From Planctomycetota bacterium (GTDB lineage: Bacteria; Planctomycetota; UBA8742; UBA2392): 35,609 nt of DNA. The stretch lies in assembly GCA_020425605.1 (NCBI GenBank), contig JAGQRH010000005.1:139850-175458 (forward strand). The letters run 5' to 3'. Positions 24,463-31,801 of the stretch are shown piece after piece (the first letter of the stretch is position 1; each line of letters opens with the position of its first letter). The notes under the pieces are model-generated. The model was not told the origin of the DNA. It worked only from the letters and a program-made list of their open reading frames with translations, and made no database searches. Made by a program: the position numbers and the translations under genes.

Positions 24463-27225
24463 CTACTGGTCCAGTGATCGCTTGTGTTCTTCGATCCGGT
24501 AGGCTTCCAGCAGGTCGCCTTCCTTGAAGTCTTCATAGCCCTTGATCTGGATACCGCACTCGAAGCCTTCACGCACTTCGGCGGCGTCATCTTTCTCGCG
24601 CTTCAGGCTGGTGATGCTGGTTTCGTAAATCGGAATCCCGTCGCGAACCAACCGCACCTTGTTGTCCCGCTTGATCGCGCCCTTGGTCACCATGCAGCCG
24701 GCAACCTTGCCGACCTTGCTGACCCTGAACACCATGCGGATCTCGGCCGTGCCTTCGTACTGCTCAATCAATTCCGGCGCGAGCATGCCGCCCAGCGCGT
24801 CGCGGATCTCTTCAATCAGCTTGTAGATCACGTCGTACGTACGGATGTCTACGTGGTGATTGTCGGCAAGCTCGCGCGCCTTGTGGTCAACGCCGACGTG
24901 GAAACCGACAACGATGCCGCCCGAAGCCTCGGCGAGGTGGACGTCCGTAGTCGTGATCTGGCCGACTGCGGACTGGATGACCTTGACCCGTACTTCGGCA
25001 TGCGTGAGCTTGGCTAGTTCCTGCTTCAGGGTCTCGACCGTGCCCTGCACGTCGCCCTTGAGCACGATCACCAGCTCCTTGACCATCGTGCCGGCGCGGG
25101 CCTTGGACCACTCCTCGAGGCTGAAGCCGCTTGAGCGGGCCAGCTCGTTTTCCTGCTGGCGGACCATGTTGGCGATTTCTGCCGCCTTCTTCAGGTCCTT
25201 CATGCCGTGGAACAGGCTGCCTGCTTCCGGCATTTCATCGAGGCCTGCGACCTCGACCGGGATGCTTGGGCCGGCGGTCTGGATTTCGAAGAGACCTGCG
25301 CCGCGCGGCTCCTGCATTGCGCGTACGCGGCCGTAGCCGTGGCCTGCAACGATCACGTCGCCCCTGCGCAGCGTGCCTTCCTTGACGAGCATCGTTGCAA
25401 CGATGCCTCGGCCGGTATCGCGGTGCGCTTCAAGCACAGTACCGACGGCGGGTTTGTCCGCCACGGCCTGCAGCTCAAGCAACTCGGACATGTCAGACAG
25501 GACGTGTACGAGCTTGTCGACGCCTTCGCCCGTAATGCTCGAAAGCTCGATGATTTCTGTGTTGCCGCCCCAGTCGGGGGTCATCAGGTTGTGTGCGGCA
25601 AGCTGCTGGCGCGCCTTCATCAGGTTCGCTTCCGGCTTGTCGATCTTGGTGATTGCGATGACGATTTCCACCTCGGCCGCGCGAGCGTGGGCAATGGCTT
25701 CTTCCGTCTGCGGCATGACACCGTCGTCGGCCGCCACCACAATCACGGCGATATCGGTGACGTTGGCGCCGCGGGCGCGCATGGCTGTGAACGCCTCGTG
25801 GCCCGGCGTGTCAATGAAGGTCACGCGCAGGCGCTTGGCGGCAGGGTCGATCTTGGACTCGTCGAGGACAGGCGAGAACTTGCCGTCCTTGTCCAGCAAG
25901 TCGAGACGGAACGCGCCGATGTGCTGCGTGATGCCGCCCGACTCCTCACTGACACGGTCGAGTGTGGCGATCGCGTCAAGCAGGCTGGTCTTGCCGTGGT
26001 CGACGTGGCCCATGACGGTCACGATCGGGGCCCGGTGCTCAAGGTGTCCGGCATCTTCTTCGAACTGCTCCAGCTGTTCGGCGATGAGGTCTTCTGCATC
26101 CTTCGGCGCGCGCACGGTGATTTCACGCTCGAAGATGATGCCGATCTGCTCAATCACATCCTTGCTGAGTGAGTCGTTGATGCGCAGGGGCGGCAGGCCC
26201 TCCTTGATCATGCGCATCTGGATTTCGTTAGTCTTGACGCCCATCGCCTCGGACAGCTGGCGCAGGTTGAGCGGCTGCTCAACCGTCACCGGCCCCGTGG
26301 GCATCTCGATCTTCTTCTCTTCTTCGAACTCGCGACGGTCACGGCGACGCGCACGGCCGCCACGCGGGCGGTCGTAGCTGATCTGGCTGACCTCGAAGCG
26401 CTCGCGGCGGCCGCGACCCTTACCGGCAGCTTCGCCGAAACGGGCGGGGATGATCTCGCGGGTCTGCTCCTGGGTGACGCGTCCGCGGCGTTCCTTGCGC
26501 TGCGCCTCGGATGCGGGCGAAGCAGCCGGCTTGGCCTCCACGGCCTTGTTGCCGGTGGGCGGTGCGGGCTTGTAGACGGGCTTTTCGTCCACCTGGACTT
26601 CGGCGAGGCGCTCTTCCTGTGTGGTGTGCTTTTGCTTCACCATCGCGCGAAGCATGAACTCTTCGTTCGGCGACAGGCCCTTGAAGCCCTTGCGTCCGAC
26701 CTCAAGGCCGAGGCTGCGGGCAATACGGGCGACTTCGCGCGGGGCGAGTTCAAACTCGGCGGAAAGTTTGAAGATGATGTCGAGCTTCTGGGCGCGGGGA
26801 ATCAGCGAGTCGTCAATGTCGTCCGGTGTCTCGATTTCGACGCCGAGGACCTGCGCGACAAACTCCACGAACTCGGGTTTCACGCCCAGCTTGCTGCCGA
26901 GCTCTTCCTTGCGCTTCTGTTCCGCGGCGTTGGCCGCCTTGCGCTCTGCTTCTTCTTTTGCGGCCTTTTCCTCGGCGGCCTTGTCTACCTTGGGTGCCCC
27001 GTCGGCGGTGGGGACTGCTTCGGGCGCCTTTTCCTCGACGTCGAGGCCGAGGTGCTTGCGGATGCGGGTGACTTCGTCTTCGGTAAGTTTGGTGATCGCC
27101 GCCTTAACGGTGATCCCCAACTCGGCACACTTGGCCTTGAATTCCTTCAAGGACATGCCGATTTCTTTGTAGATCTGATGGGCCTGAACCAGCGCCTGTT
27201 CTCCTGTTGCCGAGTCTGCTGCCAT
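24463..27225 (-). CDS. infB: translation initiation factor IF-2
   Basis: A 920-residue IF-2, the GTPase that brings initiator tRNA to the 30S subunit and promotes 50S joining. The N-terminal IF2_N-type module is at about residues 18-60 (QIYKEIGMSLKEFKAKCAELGITVKAAITKL), followed by a charged Lys/Glu/Ala linker and a second IF2_N-type module near residue 315. The G domain has G1 GHVDHGKTS (about 405-413) and G3 DTPGHEAF (about 472). G4 reads TKID instead of the usual NKID (Thr526). Domains II-IV continue to a C-terminus with the typical EVREGFECGIQIKGYEDFKEGDLLEAY. ATG 27225 has only a distant GAGGGG. It follows nusA by 69 bases. Confidence 0.96.
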   Translation of the reverse strand: MAADSATGEQALVQAHQIYKEIGMSLKEFKAKCAELGITVKAAITKLTEDEVTRIRKHLGLDVEEKAPEAVPTADGAPKVDKAAEEKAAKEEAERKAANAAEQKRKEELGSKLGVKPEFVEFVAQVLGVEIETPDDIDDSLIPRAQKLDIIFKLSAEFELAPREVARIARSLGLEVGRKGFKGLSPNEEFMLRAMVKQKHTTQEERLAEVQVDEKPVYKPAPPTGNKAVEAKPAASPASEAQRKERRGRVTQEQTREIIPARFGEAAGKGRGRRERFEVSQISYDRPRGGRARRRDRREFEEEKKIEMPTGPVTVEQPLNLRQLSEAMGVKTNEIQMRMIKEGLPPLRINDSLSKDVIEQIGIIFEREITVRAPKDAEDLIAEQLEQFEEDAGHLEHRAPIVTVMGHVDHGKTSLLDAIATLDRVSEESGGITQHIGAFRLDLLDKDGKFSPVLDESKIDPAAKRLRVTFIDTPGHEAFTAMRARGANVTDIAVIVVAADDGVMPQTEEAIAHARAAEVEIVIAITKIDKPEANLMKARQQLAAHNLMTPDWGGNTEIIELSSITGEGVDKLVHVLSDMSELLELQAVADKPAVGTVLEAHRDTGRGIVATMLVKEGTLRRGDVIVAGHGYGRVRAMQEPRGAGLFEIQTAGPSIPVEVAGLDEMPEAGSLFHGMKDLKKAAEIANMVRQQENELARSSGFSLEEWSKARAGTMVKELVIVLKGDVQGTVETLKQELAKLTHAEVRVKVIQSAVGQITTTDVHLAEASGGIVVGFHVGVDHKARELADNHHVDIRTYDVIYKLIEEIRDALGGMLAPELIEQYEGTAEIRMVFRVSKVGKVAGCMVTKGAIKRDNKVRLVRDGIPIYETSITSLKREKDDAAEVREGFECGIQIKGYEDFKEGDLLEAYRIEEHKRSLDQ

Positions 27226-27294
27226 ATACCGCGATGTCCCCTCTGGAAACCTCCATCAACCACGCCGCATTGCGGCGGTGAAGCCCTGCACCAA

Positions 27295-28680
27295 TCACTG
27301 GGTCTTGCCCGGCGTGTTCGGCTCGCGCTCCGGCGCCTGTGCAGCATACTCCGCCGCGCGAGAAAATGGATCGATCGGGCCGGCCGGCTTCGGCGGCGGC
27401 TCTGCACCGTCGACCGGCTTGTCTTCTTCTTCGAGCTCCTGGCCCGGCTCGACGTACGTGTTGTCGGCACGGCGCTGGGCGCCGTCCGCGTGCACGACGT
27501 CGGTGATTTCTTCCGGCGGCTCGGGGCTTTCCGTGCAGTACTGGATGATCTGCGCGGCGATGTCGATCGTAATGCCCGGCACCTTCATCAGCGCCTCGGG
27601 CCCGGCCGCCAGGATGTCGGCGAAGCTGTCGAAGCCGCTGTTGAACAGGCTCTCCGCCAGCATGTCGTCCACAAGCTCGATCTGCTGGAACTTGGCAAGA
27701 GTACGCTTGCGCCAATCCTGTTCCTGCGTGACCGTAACGATATCGAGGTCCCACTTGCACAGGCGGGCTGCCAGGCGAACGTTCTGGCCGCGCTTGCCGA
27801 TGCTGAGTGAAAGCTGGTCGTCCGGCACCACCACGCGCGCGCGGCGGTTGTCGTAGTCCAGCGTGATCGAGTCAACGCGCGCGGGTTTCAGCGCGTTCGT
27901 GATCAGGATTTCCGCCGACTCGTTCCAGCGGATGATGTCGATCTTTTCGTTGTTCAGCTCGTCGATGATGCCCTTGATGCGCGAGCCGCGAACGCCTACG
28001 CAGGCGCCGACCGCGTCCACCTTCGGGTCATAGCTGGCGACGGCTACCTTGCTGCGGAACCCGGGCTCACGGACGATGGCCTTGATTTCAATAATGCGCT
28101 CGGCCACTTCCGGCACTTCGAGATCGAACAGTTTCTTCACGAACTCCGGGTGCGTGCGGCTAAGGATGATCTTGACCTTCTGGCCCTGCTTGCGCACGTC
28201 CAGGATCAGGCCGCGCACGCGCTCACCGACCTGGTAGCTTTCCGTCGGGACCTGCTCTTTGCGCGGGAAGAAGCACTCGGCGTCGCCAAGGTTCACGAGG
28301 TAGTTCGGGCCTTCCATGCGCTGGATCGTGCCACTGCGGATCTCGCGCTTCAGGCCGATGTACTTTTCAAAGATGTTGTCGCGCTCGGCTTCGCGGTTCT
28401 TCTGCACGAAGATCTGTTTAAAAGTCTGGGCGGCGATGCGGCCCATGTCGTCGATCTTCACGTCGTACGTGTTGTCGTCGAGGTCGGTCTCGCGGGCGAT
28501 GATGTTGCCGTTGTTCGGGTCAACACTGACAACCAGCGTGTCCGGGTTCTCGACACGTTTGCGCAGCGCCACAATCATGGCTTGTTCAATCGCCGCAAGG
28601 ACTTCGGACTTTTCAATGCCCTTGTCCCGCGCGATCATTTCGACGAAACGCAGTAGCTCCGCGCCGTTTACGCCTTCCAT
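27295..28680 (-). CDS. nusA: transcription termination/antitermination factor NusA
   Basis: A 461-residue NusA, which binds RNA polymerase and nascent RNA to modulate pausing, intrinsic termination and antitermination. The N-terminal polymerase-binding domain (ELLRFVEMIARDKGIEKSEVLAAIEQAM) is followed by an S1 domain (about 130-200) and two KH domains (about 200-345, with ACVGVRGSRIKGIIDELNNEKIDII and LSLSIGKRGQNVRLAARL). A helix-hairpin-helix segment (LFNSGFDSFADILAAGPEALMKVPGI) and a Pro/Glu-rich tail complete it. There are no E. coli-type acidic repeats. AGGA lies about 9 bases before ATG 28680. The gene heads the long minus-strand block; no rimP precedes it. Confidence 0.96.
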   Translation of the reverse strand: MEGVNGAELLRFVEMIARDKGIEKSEVLAAIEQAMIVALRKRVENPDTLVVSVDPNNGNIIARETDLDDNTYDVKIDDMGRIAAQTFKQIFVQKNREAERDNIFEKYIGLKREIRSGTIQRMEGPNYLVNLGDAECFFPRKEQVPTESYQVGERVRGLILDVRKQGQKVKIILSRTHPEFVKKLFDLEVPEVAERIIEIKAIVREPGFRSKVAVASYDPKVDAVGACVGVRGSRIKGIIDELNNEKIDIIRWNESAEILITNALKPARVDSITLDYDNRRARVVVPDDQLSLSIGKRGQNVRLAARLCKWDLDIVTVTQEQDWRKRTLAKFQQIELVDDMLAESLFNSGFDSFADILAAGPEALMKVPGITIDIAAQIIQYCTESPEPPEEITDVVHADGAQRRADNTYVEPGQELEEEDKPVDGAEPPPKPAGPIDPFSRAAEYAAQAPEREPNTPGKTQ

Positions 28681-28707
28681 CTCGATTCGTCCTGACGTCG
28701 TACTAAT

Positions 28708-28736
28708 AAAAAAGGAGCCAGCCCAACGGCCGCTCC
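28708..28736 (-). terminator. intrinsic terminator in the nusA leader (candidate attenuator)
   Basis: On the minus strand GGAGC...GCTCC (5 bp) continues with GGCC/GGCT pairing past one bulged G around a GTTG loop, followed by TTTTTT. It lies between the TTGACA promoter (28767-28794) and the nusA start codon, 28 bases before the ATG. A transcript from that promoter must read through it to express nusA. It could alternatively serve only to end the upstream lipoprotein transcript. Confidence 0.75.
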
Positions 28737-28766
28737 GGGTCGATACTTCCCTGAAACGTGGGACAA

Positions 28767-28794
28767 AGTGTATGAGCGAGCAACCCACTGTCAA
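28767..28794 (-). promoter_or_regulatory. sigma70-type promoter of the nusA-infB block
   Basis: A perfect TTGACA (minus strand, 28794-28789), a 16-base spacer and TACACT (28772-28767). Transcription would start near 28760, about 80 bases before the nusA ATG. Copies of a 9-base inverted repeat (CTGAAACGT 28751-28759; ACGTTTCAG 28840-28848) flank it. Confidence 0.65.
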
Positions 28795-28874
28795 GGCGGG
28801 GAACGCCCAATAAACCGCGTGAGTACAATGCCTTACGCGACGTTTCAGCCTACGGAATCTGACCCGTCCGACGG

Positions 28875-29276
28875 CTACTTGGACTGCGGTTCCGGCTGCG
28901 TCTCGGGCGGCGCCGCCTTCTTCTCTTCGTTCGCATCCGGCGAGTTGCAGGCCTCCCAGATCTGCTCGCCAAGCTTGTAGAAGCAGTATCCGATCGCGTA
29001 GCCCAGATAGACCAGCAGGTAGAACAGCGCCAGCGGCCAGAGGTCGCCGTCGCAAGCAGGCGGGTCGAAGTCCATTCCGGCGCCGCGTGTAATGCACGTC
29101 GGTGCGCCTGCCACGACCTCCTTCAGCTCGTGATTGATCACCGGCCGTCCGCGCTCATGCAATTCGCCGATGGTCGCTTCCATCAGCGGGTCGTTCAGTG
29201 ACGCACAGCCTGGAAGCACGGCGAGCAGGAACGCGGCAACAAGCGCCGGCAGGCAACGAGAGACAGGGATCCGCAT
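28875..29276 (-). CDS. putative lipoprotein with a second hydrophobic segment
   Basis: 133 residues. A lipoprotein signal peptide (basic start, LVAAFLLAVLPG) ends at Cys24 (PGCASLN). The mature part contains GELHERGRPVINHELKEVVAGAPTCIT, then a hydrophobic segment (about residues 80-98, LWPLALFYLLVYLGYAIGY) and a charged Pro/Glu/Gln-rich tail. The mature protein has three further cysteines upstream of or around this segment (TCIT, PACDG, GYCF) and one in EACNSP. AGGA is about 7 bases before ATG 29276. The family is not recognised. It points toward nusA but is separated by the nusA promoter. Confidence 0.75.
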   Translation of the reverse strand: MRIPVSRCLPALVAAFLLAVLPGCASLNDPLMEATIGELHERGRPVINHELKEVVAGAPTCITRGAGMDFDPPACDGDLWPLALFYLLVYLGYAIGYCFYKLGEQIWEACNSPDANEEKKAAPPETQPEPQSK

Positions 29277-29401
29277 GGCATGTCCTGTCGGGGATTGATA
29301 TCGGGGCTGCCCGGATTATCGGTGCGCGACGGCAGAAAGCCAGCCTTTTGACGTAGCTCACGCTGCAGCGCAGGGACGCGGAGCACTGCCGTTGCGGTTG
29401 G

Positions 29402-29647
29402 CTATCCGGTCCACTTGCCATCCCAGAAGTTCTTATCCGAGACGCCGTCTTCGCGACGGAGACGCCAGGCTTTCCGCAGCCGGACGACGTAACCGGCCTT
29501 CACGACGTTCTTGTGAACCGGTATGGACTGGTTCAGCCCCTGGTATCGCCAGTTGTGATGGGAACCGTTGACAGAGCCTTCTTCAGCGCCGCCCCTCTGA
29601 AGTGCGCGTCGTAGTATCGCATATCGTATGGGACTGTTCCCGGCCAT
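29402..29647 (-). CDS. HicA-like protein (candidate mRNA interferase toxin)
   Basis: 81 residues with the features of the HicA/YcfA double-stranded-RNA-binding-like fold: an N-terminal helix (YAILRRALQRGG), then SVNGSHHNWRY with the GSHH that carries the catalytic histidine in HicA toxins. It continues with SIPVHKNVVKAGYVVRLRKAWRL, matching the family's IPVH...GYV strand and helix. HicA toxins cleave mRNA. The start at 29647 has no good ribosome site, so expression may depend on the upstream gene, 62 bases away. The N-terminal sequence is divergent, so an RNA-binding non-toxin remains possible. Confidence 0.6.
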   Translation of the reverse strand: MAGNSPIRYAILRRALQRGGAEEGSVNGSHHNWRYQGLNQSIPVHKNVVKAGYVVRLRKAWRLRREDGVSDKNFWDGKWTG

Positions 29648-29709
29648 GGCGTAAAAGCTTACTTAGCCGGTGAAGCTTGCAACTGTGCATAAGCTGGCAA
29701 TTGTTTGTG

Positions 29710-30099
29710 TCAGGCCGCCAAGGACGTGTGCTGGCCAATTTCAAACTGGGCCTCTGACTTGGGCTGACCCGCCGGGATCAACTCTACAAGGCGCACCACG
29801 CCGTATCCAAGCACGGAAGGATCGACAGCCTGTCGGGCGGCAAGGCGCGCGTAGGTTCGCTCATCATCGTCGGTGGCTTCGGTCAGCATTTCGCCGCCTG
29901 CTTCCGAAGTGAACTTGTGCAACGCATTCAAGTTGATGATCAGGTCCTGCAGAGCTTCTTGCTGGGATGAACCGAGCCCCGTTGCGCCCGCGTCAATGCA
30001 CTCCGCCTCGAACTCGGCATCATCCGAGTGAAACCGCAGGATGTAGCGCAGCGAGAGGTGCACCTTGATCTTGAAGCTCTTCGCCTGTCTGGTCGCCAT
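29710..30099 (-). CDS. HicB-like protein (candidate antitoxin)
   Basis: 129 residues. The central part RYILRFHSDDAEFEAECIDAGATGLGSSQQEALQDLIINLNAL follows the partial RNase H-like fold of HicB antitoxins (strand, AEC..., G.G.S..EAL..L). A C-terminal DNA-binding domain is not obvious; the last 60 residues are of unknown type. GGAG lies 7 bases before ATG 30099. It precedes the HicA-like gene, the order seen in hicBA-type pairs with the antitoxin first. Assignment rests on pattern plus pairing. Confidence 0.55.
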   Translation of the reverse strand: MATRQAKSFKIKVHLSLRYILRFHSDDAEFEAECIDAGATGLGSSQQEALQDLIINLNALHKFTSEAGGEMLTEATDDDERTYARLAARQAVDPSVLGYGVVRLVELIPAGQPKSEAQFEIGQHTSLAA

Positions 30100-30115
30100 G
30101 GGTTGCTCCGGTTGC

Positions 30116-30145
30116 GTTATACTAACCGGTGCGACGCTGGTTCAA
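30116..30145 (-). promoter_or_regulatory. promoter of the HicB/HicA-like pair
   Basis: On the minus strand TTGAAC (30145-30140), an 18-base spacer and TATAAC (30121-30116). It would start transcription near 30109, 10 bases before the HicB-like ATG. It diverges from purF. Confidence 0.5.
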
Positions 30146-30206
30146 CAACGGGGAAGGTGCGCGCGATCCCGTAGGTTTCCCCACCACTACGCGTGCATCA
30201 CACCCT

Positions 30207-30215
30207 TGCTATAAA
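30207..30215 (+). promoter_or_regulatory. candidate extended -10 promoter of purF
   Basis: TGC-TATAAA ends 18 bases before the purF ATG. The -35 is weak. The arrangement TTGCTAT...CTGG...CAGGA is close to that in front of asd. Confidence 0.35.
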
Positions 30216-30233
30216 CTGGCTGTCAGGAGACCC

Positions 30234-31628
30234 ATGAGCGCACCTCGCGAAGCCTGCGGCATCTTTGCCGTCCACAACCATCCCGACGCCGTTGAGCTTG
30301 CATACTTCGGCTTGTTCGCCCTGCAGCATCGCGGCCAGGAGTCGGCCGGCATCGCCTGCATCATGGACGGGCGCATCAAGAGCTACCTCGGCATGGGACT
30401 CGTAGGCGAAGTCTTCCACGAGGACTTCTTCGACAAGTTCGAAAGCAACTTCGCGCTCGGGCATACGCGCTACTCCACGGCCGGAAGCAGCAACGTCCGC
30501 AACGCCCAGCCGATCACGGTCGACTACAGCGGCGGGCAGATCAGCGTCGCGCACAACGGCAATCTCAGCAACGGCTGGAAACTGCGCCGCGAACTGGAGG
30601 AGGCCGGCAGCATCTTCCAGACCACCAGCGACAGCGAAGTCGTGCTGCACCTGCTCGCGCGCCCGGAGATCAAGAACAGCAAGTATCCCATCGCCGAAGC
30701 CCTAAAGCGCATGCAGGGCGCCTTCAGCTTCGTGTTTCTCACCAACGAAGCCATGTACGCCACGCGCGACCCGCAGGGGTTCAGGCCGTTGGCGATCGGC
30801 AAGCTGGGCGACGCCTACGTGTTCTCAAGCGAGACCTGCGCGTTCGACATGCTGGGCATCGAGTACATCCGCGACGTCAAGCCGGGCGAAATCGTGCGCG
30901 TGGATGCCAACGGGCTGCACAGCGAAATGTGGTGCGAGCCCCAAAAACACGCGCATTGCGTGTTCGAGCACGTCTACTTCGCACGCCCGGACAGCCGCAT
31001 CTTCGGGCTGAACGTGCACCTCGCGCGCAAGGAGATGGGCAAGCAGCTCGCGATCGAGAGCCATGTGGATGCCGACATCGTCGTGCCCGTGCCCGACAGC
31101 GGCAACAGCGCGGCGCAGGGCTACGCCGACGAGGCCGGTCTGCCATTGGAGCAAGGCTTCATCCGCAACCACTACATCGGGCGCACGTTCATCGCGCCCA
31201 GCCAGGGGCAGCGCGACGTGGGCGTAAAGATCAAACTGAACGCCGTGCGCGACGTGGTGGGGGGCAAACGCGTAGTGGTGGTGGACGACAGCGTGATCAG
31301 AGGAACCACCAGCCGCGGCCGCGTAAAACGCCTGTACGACGCGGGGGCGAAAGAGGTCCATTTGCGGATCAGTTGCCCGCCAACGCGCCACCCGTGCTTC
31401 TACGGCATCGACTTCCCCGACCCGAAAGAGCTGATCGCCAACCAGTTGGAGACAGTAGAAGCCATCCGCGACTTTTTAGAGATCGACAGCCTCGCCTACC
31501 TAAGCGTCGAAGGCCTGATGAAGGCCGTAAAAGCCGACGGAAACTACTGCGCCGCCTGTTTTACCGGCGAATACCCAGTCGACTACGACGCCCAGTTCGA
31601 AAAAACGGCAATGGAATCCGGCCGGTAG
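30234..31628 (+). CDS. purF: amidophosphoribosyltransferase (Fe-S type)
   Basis: PurF makes 5-phosphoribosylamine from PRPP and glutamine, the first step of purine synthesis. 464 residues. A 7-residue propeptide (MSAPREA) precedes the nucleophile Cys8 of CGIFAV, so it should be self-processed. The Ntn glutaminase domain follows (LQHRGQESAGI, HTRYSTAGSS, VAHNGNLSN). The phosphoribosyltransferase domain has the PRPP loop VVVVDDSVIRGTTSRG. Cysteines in HCVFEHVYFARPDS, SCPPTRHPCFYGID and YCAACFTGEYP fit the four ligands of the 4Fe-4S cluster found in Bacillus-type PurF. AGGAGA 4-5 bases before ATG 30234 sets the start; the open frame reaching to 30129 is non-coding. Confidence 0.97.
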   Translation: MSAPREACGIFAVHNHPDAVELAYFGLFALQHRGQESAGIACIMDGRIKSYLGMGLVGEVFHEDFFDKFESNFALGHTRYSTAGSSNVRNAQPITVDYSGGQISVAHNGNLSNGWKLRRELEEAGSIFQTTSDSEVVLHLLARPEIKNSKYPIAEALKRMQGAFSFVFLTNEAMYATRDPQGFRPLAIGKLGDAYVFSSETCAFDMLGIEYIRDVKPGEIVRVDANGLHSEMWCEPQKHAHCVFEHVYFARPDSRIFGLNVHLARKEMGKQLAIESHVDADIVVPVPDSGNSAAQGYADEAGLPLEQGFIRNHYIGRTFIAPSQGQRDVGVKIKLNAVRDVVGGKRVVVVDDSVIRGTTSRGRVKRLYDAGAKEVHLRISCPPTRHPCFYGIDFPDPKELIANQLETVEAIRDFLEIDSLAYLSVEGLMKAVKADGNYCAACFTGEYPVDYDAQFEKTAMESGR

Positions 31629-31801
31629 TCTACATAGTAATCTCGACCGTCGCCCACTGTCTTTGTCGTGGGGGCTCAGCCGAACCGCCATCACAAGATC
31701 TCTCAAGACGTTGCTCGCATTTGCGTAGAACGTTCAAGTAATGCTTTGCTCTGCACGTAGGCATGCGGTTAGGCTTCGGCCAGAGAAGAATGGGAGAGAC
31801 T

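Noticed and set aside
31629..31762. A CCCAC...GTGGG hairpin after purF as a terminator
   Set aside because: The loop is 10 bases and no T-run follows, so the evidence is too weak to call it.
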